Below, piece after piece: positions 46,879-55,855 of a DNA stretch of 64,000 bases. The position numbers and the translations under genes are program-made. Under the pieces are notes generated by a model that saw only the letters and a program-made list of their open reading frames with translations, was not told the origin of the DNA and did not search any database. Source of the DNA: Streptomyces griseus subsp. griseus (GTDB taxonomy: Bacteria; Actinomycetota; Actinomycetes; Streptomycetales; Streptomycetaceae). The stretch lies in NCBI RefSeq assembly GCF_003610995.1, contig NZ_CP032543.1, forward strand, positions 4,898,001-4,962,000, written 5' to 3'. The first letter of the stretch is position 1. The number at the start of each line of letters is the position of its first letter.

Positions 46879-48605
46879 GTGAACGGCCTTCAGCTCTCCG
46901 TCGTCGTGCCGTGTTTCAACGAGGCAGAGGTGCTCGGCACCTTCCACACCGCCCTGCTCACCGTCCTCGAAGGGCTCGGCGCCCCCTTCGAGATCTGTTA
47001 CGTGGATGACGGCAGCGGCGACACCACCCGCGAACTCCTCGGCGCCCTCGCCCTGCGTGACGAGCGCGTCCACTACACCGCCTTCAGCCGCAACTTCGGC
47101 AAGGAGGCCGCCATGCTCGCCGGTCTGCGCATGTCGCGCGGCGCGGCGGTGGTCATCATGGACGCCGACCTCCAGCACCCGCCCGAGCTGATCCCCCGCA
47201 TGCTCGAACTGCACCGGCACGGCTACGACCAGGTCATCCCGCGCCGCGACCGGGCGGGCGAAGGCGTGGTGCGCTCCACGCTGAGCCACACGTACTACGC
47301 CCTGGTGCGGCGGTGCATGGACGTGGAGCTCATCGACGGCTCGGGCGACTTCCGGCTGCTGTCGCGGCGGGCCGTGGAGAGCGTCCTCTCCCTCCCCGAG
47401 AGCAACCGCTTCTCCAAGGGGATCTTCTCCTGGATCGGCTTCGACACGGTCAGCTTCCGCTACCGCAACAGCGAGCGGGTGGCCGGCCGGTCCAAGTGGG
47501 GGAGCCGACGGCTGCTGAACTACGGCATCGACGGCCTCCTCTCCTTCAACAACCGCCCCCTCCGCCTCGCCATCTACACCGGCTTCTGGGTCTTCGTCTC
47601 GGCATTGGCGTACGCGCTGTGGACGGTGATCACCGTGGTCCTGCACGGTGCGGACACCCCGGGGTACGCCACCCTCCTCACCGCCGTCGTGGCGCTGGGC
47701 GGCATCCAGCTGGTCACCCTCGGCGTCATCGGCGAGTACGTGGGCCGCATCTACCACGAGGCGAAACACCGCCCGCCGTACGTGGTGCGGGAGACCGACG
47801 CGACCTGCCGGACCCGGCCGGAGCGCGGCCTGCCGACCGGGACGCCGGTCATCGGGGAGCCGGGAGGGACGGGAGGGACGGGAGGGACGGGAGAGCTGAG
47901 AGGAAGGGGAGAGCCGGGAGAGCGGGGAGAGCCGGGGGAGCTGGGGCGGCTGCGAGGACCGGGGGAGTCCGCAGGCCAGGGCGGCCCGCTGATCAGGGGC
48001 GTTCCGGCACCCGGTCCCGTACGGCCCGCCAGTTCGCCAGCTTCGTCCTCGTCGGCTGCGTCAACACCGTCGTCTACCTGGGCGTCTACGCCTCGCTGAA
48101 CCGCTGGATCCCCTACCTCGTGGCCCACGTCCTCGGCTACGCGGTCAGCATCGTCTGCTCCTTCCTCCTCAACTCCTACGTCACGTGCCGGACGAAGCCG
48201 ACCTGGCGCGGGTTCGTCCGCTATCCGGTCTCCAGCCTGGCCAACCTGGTGGCGTCCGGAGCACTGCTCTACGGCGCGGTCACCGGTCTCGGGATGGACA
48301 AGAACCTCGCCGCGCTGGCGGCCGGGGTGATCGTCACGCCGGTCTCGTTCCTGCTGGCGCGGTGGGCGATCATGTCGGGCCGCCGCGACCAGGCCGCCGC
48401 GGCTAAGGGGACACCCGACGTGCCCCAGGCCCCCGGAGCCCCCGAAGCCTCAACAGCACCAGAGGCCCCCACAACCCCCCAGGTCTCCGCGCCGGACCGG
48501 TCGGCCCAGCCGCCGCACGGCCGCCCGGTGGCTGCGGACCGGCCGCTCGCACCGAGGGCGACCGCCTCCTCCCGTACCTCCGTGCGCTCCTCCGAGGACC
48601 GGTGA
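46879..48605 (+). pseudogene. GT2 glycosyltransferase-GtrA fusion, frameshifted in the linker
   Basis: From the GTG at 46879 (GGAGG upstream) the frame encodes a GT2 polyprenyl-phosphate sugar transferase ([31 protein letters not shown]) with two C-terminal membrane helices, up to about 47800. It then runs through a purine-rich linker and stops at 48099. A GtrA flippase-like domain with four membrane helices ([20 protein letters not shown] to [11 protein letters not shown]) lies in another frame at about 48030-48395 and ends at 48605. No ATG, GTG or TTG precedes GtrA in its frame. Fused GT2-GtrA proteins are well known, so this was probably one gene of about 575 codons. Confidence 0.8.
47854..47951. 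repeat. Purine-rich simple repeat in the GT2-GtrA linker
   Basis: Three perfect GGGAGGGAC units (47862-47888) are followed by degenerate GGGAGAGC-like copies. Almost pure G/A on the + strand. The frame change between GT2 and GtrA must lie in or just after this tract, up to about 48030. Confidence 0.75.
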
Positions 48606-50122
48606 GCACCGTGGAGACCGACGTCACCCAGGAGACCGCTGTGCCGGACAAGTCCGGGGAGGCCAGGGAGGACAGGGGAGGGCGGCCGGCACGCGACGCC
48701 CGCCCCCGGAGCGTGCTCTGGGTGAGCGCCCTCGCGCTCCCGCCCCTCGCCCTGCTCGCCGCCGCGTCCTGGTTCGGCCGGTGGGTGCGGCCCAGCGCCG
48801 ACGACTGGTGCTTCCTCCCTCTCGTACGGGACGAGGGGATCACCGGCCTGGTCGGGAAGTTCTACTTCGACGACAACGGACGGGTCGCCAACGCGTTCCT
48901 GGTCGGAACGTACGCGAAGTTCCAAGTCGCCGGACACCAGTGGTACCCGGCGGTGAGCGGGGTCCTGATCCTCGCGGTCCTGTGGGCGGTGGCCGTCGTC
49001 GCGCTGCGCAGGGGCGGCATCACGGTGCCGCGCGGGCTGCCGCTGCTGGTCGCGGCGATGGTGACCGCACTGTTCCTGTTCGTCACGCCGAACACGTACA
49101 AGACGTTCTACTGGCCCGCCGCCTCGGTCTCGCATACCCTGCCGCCGGTCCTGGCCTGCGCCGCTCTGATCCCGCTGCTGCTCGCCCGCACCCGCCGGGG
49201 CCGGGGTCCCGCCCTCGCCGCCGTCCTGTTCGCGGGCGCGTTCCTCGCCACCCTCTCGGAGGAGACGGCGATCGTGGTGGTGCTGGTGCTGCTGGCCACG
49301 CTGGTCGTGAGCGGCCGGGTGGTCGCCGCGCCCGCCCGGGGGTTCGTCCGCCTGTGGTGCGGGGCGGGCATCGCCGGAACGGTGGCGGGCGGCCTCGTCC
49401 TCATCACCTCGCCCGGCTCCCGCCACCGCCGCGAGCGGTTCGGGGCGGAGACCACGTCGCTGCTCGCCCCCGACTCGCTCGCCGCCTCCCTGCGCGCCTT
49501 CGCGGAGATCACCGTCCAGACGGTCACGACCTGGCAGTACGCCGGCGGGCTCGCGGTCGGCATCCTGCTCGGCCTGCTCTGCGGCCGCCGCGACGGACGC
49601 ACCCCCGCCCCGCCCGCCCACTGGCCGCTGCTGGCCTGGACCGGCCTGCTGACCCTGCTGCTCTCCGGCTACCTGTGCACGGTGATCGCCTACCCGGTCT
49701 TCCAGGACCGGGTGAGCGACCCGGGCGCCAACCGCCTGTGGAACGACTACCTCCTGCTGTACGTGGTCCTCCTCGTCGCGGCCGGGGCGCTGACCGGCCT
49801 CGCGGTACGGCAGTACGTACGCCGTACGGCCCCGGTGAAGGCCGTGTGCGCCGCGCTCTGCGTGCTGGTCTGCTTCGGACCGGCCGTCTCGCTGCTCACC
49901 CTGGACACCGGCATGCGGGCGCGCGCGGAGAAGTGGGACGCGCAGGACCGGCGGCTGCGGGAGGGGGCGGCGGACGGTGAGCGGGTGATGCCGTACGAAC
50001 GGCTGGTGATCAGCGCCATGCTGGAGCCGTTCAGCGGGGGCGGCACCCGGTACTGGCCGGGCGGGTGCGTGGCGGACTTCTACGGGCTGGAGCGGGTGAC
50101 GGACGGTTCGCGGACGCCCTGA
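48602..50122 (+). CDS. Polytopic membrane protein, DUF6056-like
   Basis: A 506-residue integral membrane protein with about ten helices. The loop after the first helix has [42 protein letters not shown], and a later loop has [21 protein letters not shown]. These acidic extracellular loops are typical of GT-C-like families annotated DUF6056. A role in transferring the lipid-linked sugar made by the adjacent GT2-GtrA protein to a wall or surface glycan is plausible but unproven. The GTG start overlaps the GtrA stop by four bases (GTGA), so the two are coupled. Confidence 0.8.
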   Translation: MSTVETDVTQETAVPDKSGEAREDRGGRPARDARPRSVLWVSALALPPLALLAAASWFGRWVRPSADDWCFLPLVRDEGITGLVGKFYFDDNGRVANAFLVGTYAKFQVAGHQWYPAVSGVLILAVLWAVAVVALRRGGITVPRGLPLLVAAMVTALFLFVTPNTYKTFYWPAASVSHTLPPVLACAALIPLLLARTRRGRGPALAAVLFAGAFLATLSEETAIVVVLVLLATLVVSGRVVAAPARGFVRLWCGAGIAGTVAGGLVLITSPGSRHRRERFGAETTSLLAPDSLAASLRAFAEITVQTVTTWQYAGGLAVGILLGLLCGRRDGRTPAPPAHWPLLAWTGLLTLLLSGYLCTVIAYPVFQDRVSDPGANRLWNDYLLLYVVLLVAAGALTGLAVRQYVRRTAPVKAVCAALCVLVCFGPAVSLLTLDTGMRARAEKWDAQDRRLREGAADGERVMPYERLVISAMLEPFSGGGTRYWPGGCVADFYGLERVTDGSRTP

Positions 50123-50233
50123 GCGGCAGGGCCCCTGACCGACGATCGCCTCGATGCCACCCTCTCCGCCTACTGTCGTACCGACCCACGGCTCACCACA
50201 GCGCCCCACGTCAGCCACGACAGGAGAGACCGC

Positions 50234-50974
50234 ATGTCCACCCGGACACAGACACCGCACATCCCCACCGCCGACGGACGGGCCGACGCCTTCGCCGCCT
50301 TCCCCGACGGCGGCGGGCGGCACCCGGGGGTGCTGATGTACCCGGACGCCTTCGGCATCCGGCCCGTGCTGCGGGAGATGGCCGCCGAACTGGCCGGGCA
50401 CGGGTACTACGTACTCGTCCCCAACATCTTCTACCGGCACGGTCCGACCCCGGTGGTCGAACTCCCCGGGTACATCGGGGGAGAGGAGCGGTCCGCCGTC
50501 CTCTCCCGGCTGATGCCCCTGATCCACGAGCACACCGCCGAACGCTCCCTGCGCGACGCCGACGCCTTCCTCCGGTTCCTCGCCACCCGGCCCGAGGTCG
50601 CCCCCGGCCCGGTCGCCGTGACCGGCTACTGCTTCGGCGGCCTCCTGGCGACGCGCACCGCCGCGGCCCACCCGGACCAGGTCGCCGCGCTCGCCGCGTT
50701 CCACGCCCCCGTGGGCGCCGCCGGGCCCGAGGCCCTCGCCCGGATCACCGCGCGGGCCCACTTCGGCCACGCGGAAGGCGATATGACGCCCGAGAGCCTG
50801 CGCGAGCTGAACGAGGCCCTGGACGCGGCGGGCTTCGACCACACCTCCGAGGTCTACCCCGGCACCGCCCACGGGTTCACCATGTCCGACACCGACGTCT
50901 TCGACCCCGCCGGGCTCCAGCGCCACTGGGACCGCCTGCTCCCCCTCCTCAAGGGCGCCCTGGCTGACGGCTGA
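50234..50974 (+). CDS. Dienelactone hydrolase family protein
   Basis: A 246-residue alpha/beta hydrolase. The nucleophile is C133 in GYCFGG, as in dienelactone hydrolases; the C-terminal His lies in GTAHGFT, with an Asp in GHAEGD before it. The N-terminus lacks a signal peptide, so the protein is cytosolic. Natural substrates of this broad family include lactones and esters from aromatic catabolism, but no aromatic pathway genes lie nearby. AGGAGAG precedes the ATG at 50234. It converges on the sigma factor gene. Confidence 0.9.
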   Translation: MSTRTQTPHIPTADGRADAFAAFPDGGGRHPGVLMYPDAFGIRPVLREMAAELAGHGYYVLVPNIFYRHGPTPVVELPGYIGGEERSAVLSRLMPLIHEHTAERSLRDADAFLRFLATRPEVAPGPVAVTGYCFGGLLATRTAAAHPDQVAALAAFHAPVGAAGPEALARITARAHFGHAEGDMTPESLRELNEALDAAGFDHTSEVYPGTAHGFTMSDTDVFDPAGLQRHWDRLLPLLKGALADG

Positions 50975-50995
50975 GGCTCGCGGCCGGGGAGAACC

Positions 50996-52159
50996 TCACT
51001 GCTGAGGGCGGGAGTTGAGGCGGGCGGCCTGCCGGGTCAGATGGTCGCGCTCGGCGAGGTTCGGGGCCTTGCGGGCGGCCTCGGCGTACAGCTTCGCCGC
51101 CGTGCCGAGGTCGCCGTCGCGTTCATGGAGGTACGCAGCCACCGCCGCGTACCGGGGCAGGGCACCGTCCAGCTCCGCCAGGGCGGCGAGACCGGCGCGC
51201 GGCCCGTCCGCCTCACCGACGGCCACCGCCCGGTTGAGCCGGACCACCGGGCTGTCGGTCAGGCCCGCCAGCTCGTCGTACCACTCCACGATCTGCACCC
51301 AGTCGGTCTCCGCGGCGGTCGGCGCGTCGGCGTGGAGCGCGGCGACGGCGGCCTGCGCCTGGTACTCACCGAGCCGGTCGCGCGCCAGGGCCGCCTGGAG
51401 GATCCGCACCCCCTCGGCGATCGACGCGGTGTCCCACCGCCCCCGGTCCTGCTCGGCGAGCGGCACCAGGCTGCCGTCGGGCGCGGTGCGGGCGGCCCGC
51501 CGGGCGTGGTGGAGCAGCATCAGGGCGAGCAGCCCCGCCACCTCGGGGTGGTCGATCGCGGCGGCGAGCCGGCGGGTGAGGCGGATGGCCTCGGCGGCGA
51601 GGTCGAGGTCGCCGGAGTACCCCTCGTTGAAGACCAGGTAGAGGACGCGCAGCACGGTGGAGACATCGCCGGGCCGGTCGAACGGCACGGTGGAGACCGT
51701 GCGCTTGGCCCGGCTGATGCGCTGCGCCATGGTCGCCTCGGGCACCAGGTAGGCCTGGGCGATCTGCCGGGTGGTGAGCCCGCCGACGGCCCGCAGCGTG
51801 AGCGCGACGGCGGACGAGGAGGTCAGGGAGGGGTGGGCGCAGAGGAAGTAGAGCTGGAGGGTGTCGTCGGTCCCGGGCGCGGGCCCGGGCTCCGGCTCCT
51901 CATCGACCAGCTCCTCGCGCCGGCGCCGGGCGGCATCCGCCCGGGTCGCGTCGAGGAACCGCCGCCAGGCCACGGTGACCAGCCACGCCTTCGGATCGCG
52001 CGGTGGATCGGCGGGCCAGACCCGCACCGCCTCGACCAGCGCGTCCTGGACGGCGTCCTCGGCCGCCGCGAAGTCGGCTCCGCGGCGGACGAGGACCCCG
52101 AGCACGCCCGGGACGACGCTCCGGAGCAGCAGTTCGTCCATCGGCATCGGTGAGGTCAC
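50996..52159 (-). CDS. ECF42-type RNA polymerase sigma factor with C-terminal extension
   Basis: A 387-residue extracytoplasmic-function sigma factor. Region 2 (about 10-80) and region 4 (about 105-165, ALTLRAVGGLTTRQIAQAYLVPEATMAQRISRAKRTV) are followed by about 200 residues of TPR-like helices. This long C-terminal extension and the partner DGPF gene are the hallmark of the ECF42 group, in which no anti-sigma factor is encoded nearby and the extension is thought to control activity. I used the GTG at 52159, overlapping the DGPF stop; the ATG at 52147 is the other option. Confidence 0.88.
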   Translation of the reverse strand: MTSPMPMDELLLRSVVPGVLGVLVRRGADFAAAEDAVQDALVEAVRVWPADPPRDPKAWLVTVAWRRFLDATRADAARRRREELVDEEPEPGPAPGTDDTLQLYFLCAHPSLTSSSAVALTLRAVGGLTTRQIAQAYLVPEATMAQRISRAKRTVSTVPFDRPGDVSTVLRVLYLVFNEGYSGDLDLAAEAIRLTRRLAAAIDHPEVAGLLALMLLHHARRAARTAPDGSLVPLAEQDRGRWDTASIAEGVRILQAALARDRLGEYQAQAAVAALHADAPTAAETDWVQIVEWYDELAGLTDSPVVRLNRAVAVGEADGPRAGLAALAELDGALPRYAAVAAYLHERDGDLGTAAKLYAEAARKAPNLAERDHLTRQAARLNSRPQQ

Positions 52160-52563
52160 TCCGCGATGGTGGGCGGCGCGGTGAGGAACGGCCGCAGCTC
52201 CAGCCACTCGTGGATCGGCTTCCCGCCCGCGCCCGGAGCGGCCGACAGCTCACCGGCCAGCTCCACGGCCCGTTCGTACGAGTCGACGTCGATGATCATC
52301 CAACCGGCGATCAGGTCCTTGGTCTCGGCGAACGGCCCGTCGGTCACCGGCGGCCGCCCCTCCCCGTCGTACCGGACCCAGGCGCCCTCGGGCGCGAGCG
52401 CCTGCTCGCCGACGAACTCCCCGGTCTCCACCAGCCGGGCCGCGAAGTCGTTCATGTACCGGACGTGTGCCGAGAACTCCTCGGGCGTCCACCGCTCCAT
52501 GGGCACGTTGTTGACCGGGTCGGGGGCGCCCCGGTAGTGCTTGAGCATCAGGTACTTGGCCAT
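52156..52563 (-). CDS. DGPF-domain (YCII-like) protein
   Basis: A 135-residue protein of the YCII/DGPF family. The diagnostic VTDGPFAETKDLIAGWMIIDVDSYERAVELA is present after an N-terminal AKYLMLKHYRG. The fold is a ferredoxin-like dimer with a possible small-molecule pocket; the biochemical role is unknown. It is co-transcribed with the ECF42 sigma factor (GTGA overlap), the usual partnership, and is a likely target or modulator. GAGGAG lies 6 bases before the ATG at 52563. Confidence 0.92.
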   Translation of the reverse strand: MAKYLMLKHYRGAPDPVNNVPMERWTPEEFSAHVRYMNDFAARLVETGEFVGEQALAPEGAWVRYDGEGRPPVTDGPFAETKDLIAGWMIIDVDSYERAVELAGELSAAPGAGGKPIHEWLELRPFLTAPPTIAE

Positions 52564-52846
52564 GGGATTCTCCTCGGTGCGCGGCGGCCGGAGGGGCCGC
52601 CTCGTGGTCGCCTTGCGGCTGCTTCCACCACGGGGACGGAGCCGGGCGCGGGTTCTCGACATGGTTGCCGAATCTCTTCGCGGATTTCTTCAGCGGGCCA
52701 GGAGTGTCGGGCGATTCCCGGAGGTCCGGGTGCGGCCTGCGGGGCAGGTCCGAGGCCCCGGCGTTCGGCTTTCCGCTCCTCCTGGAGAATCACGGCAGCG
52801 CCACATCGCGTGAACCGAGATCCCACGAACGGAAAGGAGGGGCCGG

Positions 52847-53041
52847 ATGCCAGGAAGGCGCTGGTGGCTGCTCATCGTCCTGATCGAGACGCTCGTCTTC
52901 TGCGCCATCGGCTACCACCTCAACGGTGGTACACCGAGCATCCCCTGGGCGCTGGCGGGCCTGGCCTGCGGCGGGCTCACGGTCCTGGTGATCATCCGGG
53001 CCCAGGAGAGCCAGAAGAACCAGGAGAGCCGGCAGGGGTAG
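52847..53041 (+). CDS. Small two-helix membrane protein (hypothetical)
   Basis: A 64-residue protein with two predicted membrane helices (WWLLIVLIETLVFCAIGYHL and IPWALAGLACGGLTVLVII), a short Gly/Ser/Pro turn and a polar C-terminal tail (RAQESQKNQESRQG). AAAGGAGG is 6 bases before the ATG, the strongest Shine-Dalgarno in this part of the window, and a perfect hairpin follows, so it is a real, independently expressed gene. I do not recognise the family. It lies between the ECF42/DGPF pair and the cellulase gene but is not in an operon with either. Confidence 0.75.
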   Translation: MPGRRWWLLIVLIETLVFCAIGYHLNGGTPSIPWALAGLACGGLTVLVIIRAQESQKNQESRQG

Positions 53042-53050
53042 CGAAGGCGC

Positions 53051-53085
53051 GGTGCGGCCACCCTGACGCGCGGGGTGGCCGCACC
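53051..53085 (+). terminator. Hairpin terminator after the small membrane protein gene
   Basis: Perfect 13-base arms with a 9-base loop, starting 9 bases past the stop. Confidence 0.75.
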
Positions 53086-53216
53086 GATGCCGTGGCCGGC
53101 CACCGGGCGCCGGACATCCTGTCCGGACCGGGCGCCGCCACCGGCCCAGGGTGCGGGGCGAGCCGGCCCGTAGCCCCCGGCCACGGCGTACGGCCCGCCC
53201 CGCACGGTCGAGATGC

Positions 53217-54200
53217 TCAGTACCCGAAGACCATCTTGTACGCGACCTCCGGCAGGAACTGCCCGGCCGTCGACCCGCCGCCGACCCCGCAGTTGCCGTC
53301 CGACTCCCCGGGCGTCTTCAGCCAGAGCAGCATCTCGGCGCCGCCGCCCATCTGTCCGGCGGCTCCGATCTTGCGTCCGCCCGGATTGCACCACTGGCCG
53401 TTGGAGCCGTTGCCGTTGCGGCTGGTGTCGACGACGAACGGCTTCGTGTAGCCGTAGGACGAGGAGAGCGCCGACCTGACGGCGTTGCCGTACGAGGTGT
53501 TCTCGCCGGTGGTGAAGTAGTTCGAGATGTTCAGCGAGAAGCCGTGTGCGTCGCGGGCGCCGGCGCCGTCGAGGTGCTGGGCCATGGTGGACGCGCCGAT
53601 CCAGGCCGGGTTTCCGGCGTCCAGGTACGTCCAGGTGTTGGGCGCGCGGTTGCGGAACTCGGACAGGGCGCCCCGGAGCATCCCGTTCCGTTCGTTGATC
53701 TGGGCCTGGCTGAGGCAGCTGAAGTCGCCCAGCGAGTCGGGTTCGATCACCACCAGGGCGGGCCGCGAGCCGATGGCCGAGGCGAAGGCGGAGATCCAGG
53801 AGCGGTACGCGGCCGGGGTGCCCGCCCCACCGCCGGAGTGGCCGCCGCAGGCGTCGCGGCCGGGGATGTTGTACGCGATCAGCACGGGCAGCTTGTTGAC
53901 GGAGGCGGCGGCGCCCACGTACGAGCCGACGGCCGACCCGATGTCCCCGCTCCAGGCGCCGAACCAGCGGGCCATGGGGCGCGAGGCGATGTTGTCCCGG
54001 ATGGCGGCGGCTCGCCCGTCGCCGGGGTTGGCGGCGGCCCAGGTGGCGGGTCCGGAGTGGGGGTCGGTGTAGAAACCGCTGGTCAGGTCGATGGGACTGG
54101 CCTGGACCGACGTGGTCGTGGCACTGCTCGGTGCGGCGCTGAGCGGCAGGAGCAGACAGGCGAACGCCGAGGCGGCGAGCGTACGAAGAAGTCGTCTCAC
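53217..54200 (-). CDS. Secreted GH6 endo-1,4-beta-glucanase
   Basis: A 327-residue exported cellulase catalytic domain without a carbohydrate-binding module. The GTG start gives a signal peptide (LLRTLAASAFACLLLPLSAA). GH6 motifs follow: VLIAYNIPGRDACGGHSGGG, then PALVVIEPDSLGDFSC with the catalytic Asp, the LDAGNPAWIG block, GFSLNISNY, and the C-terminal DTSRNGNGS and WLKTPGESDG. It has the four disulphide-type cysteines of Streptomyces GH6 enzymes. A perfect CebR box lies 17 bases before the start, so expression should respond to cellobiose or cellotriose. Confidence 0.95.
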   Translation of the reverse strand: MRRLLRTLAASAFACLLLPLSAAPSSATTTSVQASPIDLTSGFYTDPHSGPATWAAANPGDGRAAAIRDNIASRPMARWFGAWSGDIGSAVGSYVGAAASVNKLPVLIAYNIPGRDACGGHSGGGAGTPAAYRSWISAFASAIGSRPALVVIEPDSLGDFSCLSQAQINERNGMLRGALSEFRNRAPNTWTYLDAGNPAWIGASTMAQHLDGAGARDAHGFSLNISNYFTTGENTSYGNAVRSALSSSYGYTKPFVVDTSRNGNGSNGQWCNPGGRKIGAAGQMGGGAEMLLWLKTPGESDGNCGVGGGSTAGQFLPEVAYKMVFGY

Positions 54201-54502
54201 GAGTGCGGCCCTTCTCTGGGAGCGCTCCCATACGACGGCGGCCGGTCTGCGGGGAGGGAGGCGCGGGGTGGAGTGGGGGAGTGCGCGCGGTGGACCTGTG
54301 GGGTCTGCGAGGTCCGGGAACTGCCGCCGTCAGACGAGACGTTGGCAGGGCGACACCGCGCTGTCAATGAGTCGGGCACGTCGTACGGTGCCGTGCCCCG
54401 CATGACATCTGTCATCGCCGCCGGTGACAGCTCGCACCGTGCCGCTCCCCCTCCCCGTGGATAGCGTGGCGGAAAGGCCCCTATACGACGGTGGGAAGAG
54501 AC
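54201..54502. other. Divergent intergenic region, GH6 cellulase and GPP34
   Basis: 300 bases holding the CebR box and cellulase promoter on one side and the GPP34 promoter on the other. TATACG at 54482-54487 is a possible -10 for the rightward gene. I see no coding sequence. Confidence 0.5.
54217..54230. promoter_or_regulatory. CebR operator
   Basis: TGGGAGCGCTCCCA, a perfect 14-base palindrome identical to the known CebR box of Streptomyces. CebR is a LacI-family repressor released by cello-oligosaccharides. It lies 17 bases upstream of the GH6 start codon, where bound repressor would block transcription. Confidence 0.92.
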
Positions 54503-55171
54503 ATGCCGGGCGAGATGCTGATCGTCGAAGACCTGACCCTGCTGCTGATGGACGACGCCTCCGGCGCGATCCCGACGGCGGGCACCCTCTACTACACGCA
54601 AGGCGGCGCGGTCCTGGTCGAGCTGGGGCTGGCCGGTCATGTCCGGGTCGACGAGGGCGACCAGGGGCTGACGGGCATCCGGGTGCACGCCGTCGTCGGC
54701 CGGCCGCCGCAGGACCCGCTGCTGCGCGACGCGTACAGGAAGGTCTCCGAGAAGGTACGAGGCGTCCAGACGCTCCTGATCGAGATCGGCACCCCGCTGC
54801 GCGGGACCGTGTCCGAGCGGCTCGTGGAGCGGGGCACCCTGCGCCGGGAGACGAAGAAGACGCTGGGCCTCTTCCGTACGACGTCGACGCCCATCGCGGA
54901 CACCGCGTACAAGAAGGCGCTCCTGGAGCAGGTCCGGGCCGTCCTGATCGACGGTGCGGAGCCCGATGCCCGGACGGCTTCGCTGATCGGCCTGCTCTCC
55001 GCGAGCGGGTCCCTGCCGAATCTGCACCGCTCCGTGCCGTGGTCCGGCAAGGTCTACCACCGGGCGAAGGAGCTGGAGCGGGCCAGCTGGGGTGCGGAGG
55101 CGGTCAACTCCGCCGTGCTGCGGACCGTGGCTGCGGTCGCGGCCGGGTCCGCTGCCGCCGTGAGCGGCTAG
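54503..55171 (+). CDS. GPP34 (Golgi phosphoprotein 3-like) family protein
   Basis: A 222-residue cytosolic protein of the GPP34/VPS74 fold: MLIVEDLTLLLMDDASGAIPT at the start, then AGLVELGLAGHV-like helices, a central GTPLRGTVSERLVERGTLRRE hairpin and TASLIGLLSASGSLPNL near the C-terminus. Eukaryotic relatives bind phosphoinositides, but the many Streptomyces copies have no known role. The ATG at 54503 follows GGGAAGAG; a GTG at 54491 would add four residues. Confidence 0.87.
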   Translation: MPGEMLIVEDLTLLLMDDASGAIPTAGTLYYTQGGAVLVELGLAGHVRVDEGDQGLTGIRVHAVVGRPPQDPLLRDAYRKVSEKVRGVQTLLIEIGTPLRGTVSERLVERGTLRRETKKTLGLFRTTSTPIADTAYKKALLEQVRAVLIDGAEPDARTASLIGLLSASGSLPNLHRSVPWSGKVYHRAKELERASWGAEAVNSAVLRTVAAVAAGSAAAVSG

Positions 55172-55344
55172 AACGGCCTCGGGTCCGGGGCGGTATCAGG
55201 GGTGTGCGACCTGAGGCGTACCCCCATATGCCGCAGAGTCTGACGTTTTCGCGCCATACGGTCACGAAAATGGACGTAAGCGAGTAGAGGCATTGCCTCG
55301 GCTCGCGGCGGACGAAGCGGATACCGGCGAGGAGAGAAGCGAAG

Positions 55345-55803
55345 ATGCGTGGCGTTCTGATAGGTGCCCTGGGTGGCGTGGTGGTGCTCGGGATCACGGC
55401 CGCGGTGGTCGTGCCCGAGGCCAGGGAGTGGTACGACGGCCGTCACGAGCAGACCTCCTCCTACGCCACCGGCAAGGCGGCGAAGGCCGACCGCGACTCC
55501 GTGCCCCGCTGGCTCCCCGACGACGCCGCGTCCGTCGAGTACGCCATGCGCACCACCGGCGGCGAGCGCATCCTCAAGGCCACGCTCAGCGGCGACCGGC
55601 TCCCCGGCTCCTGCGAGCCGCTCGGGGGCGAGAAGGCCCCGGACCCGGAGATCAGCGCCTCCTGGTTCCCCTCGGACCGGGCGGAACAGGCGCGGAGCCG
55701 CTGCGGTTCCTACTACGTCGCGGTGGAGGGCCACACGCTCTACGCCTGGCAGACGAACGGGGACTGGATGGAGGAGAACCGCCGGTCGCCCTCCGCGGAG
55801 TAG
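55345..55803 (+). CDS. Membrane-anchored hypothetical protein
   Basis: A 152-residue protein with an uncleaved N-terminal signal anchor (RGVLIGALGGVVVLGITAAVVV) and a hydrophilic extracytoplasmic domain containing two cysteines (C84, C116) that could form a disulphide. A central strand-rich segment reads SVEYAMRTTGGERILKATLSG. I do not recognise the family. GGAGAG precedes the ATG by about 10 bases. The DUF218 protein begins 52 bases after its stop on the same strand, so an operon is likely. Confidence 0.75.
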   Translation: MRGVLIGALGGVVVLGITAAVVVPEAREWYDGRHEQTSSYATGKAAKADRDSVPRWLPDDAASVEYAMRTTGGERILKATLSGDRLPGSCEPLGGEKAPDPEISASWFPSDRAEQARSRCGSYYVAVEGHTLYAWQTNGDWMEENRRSPSAE

Positions 55804-55855
55804 GACACCCCCCGCCCCTACCGCCTCCGCGCGGCCGACGCATCCGAGGTCATCC

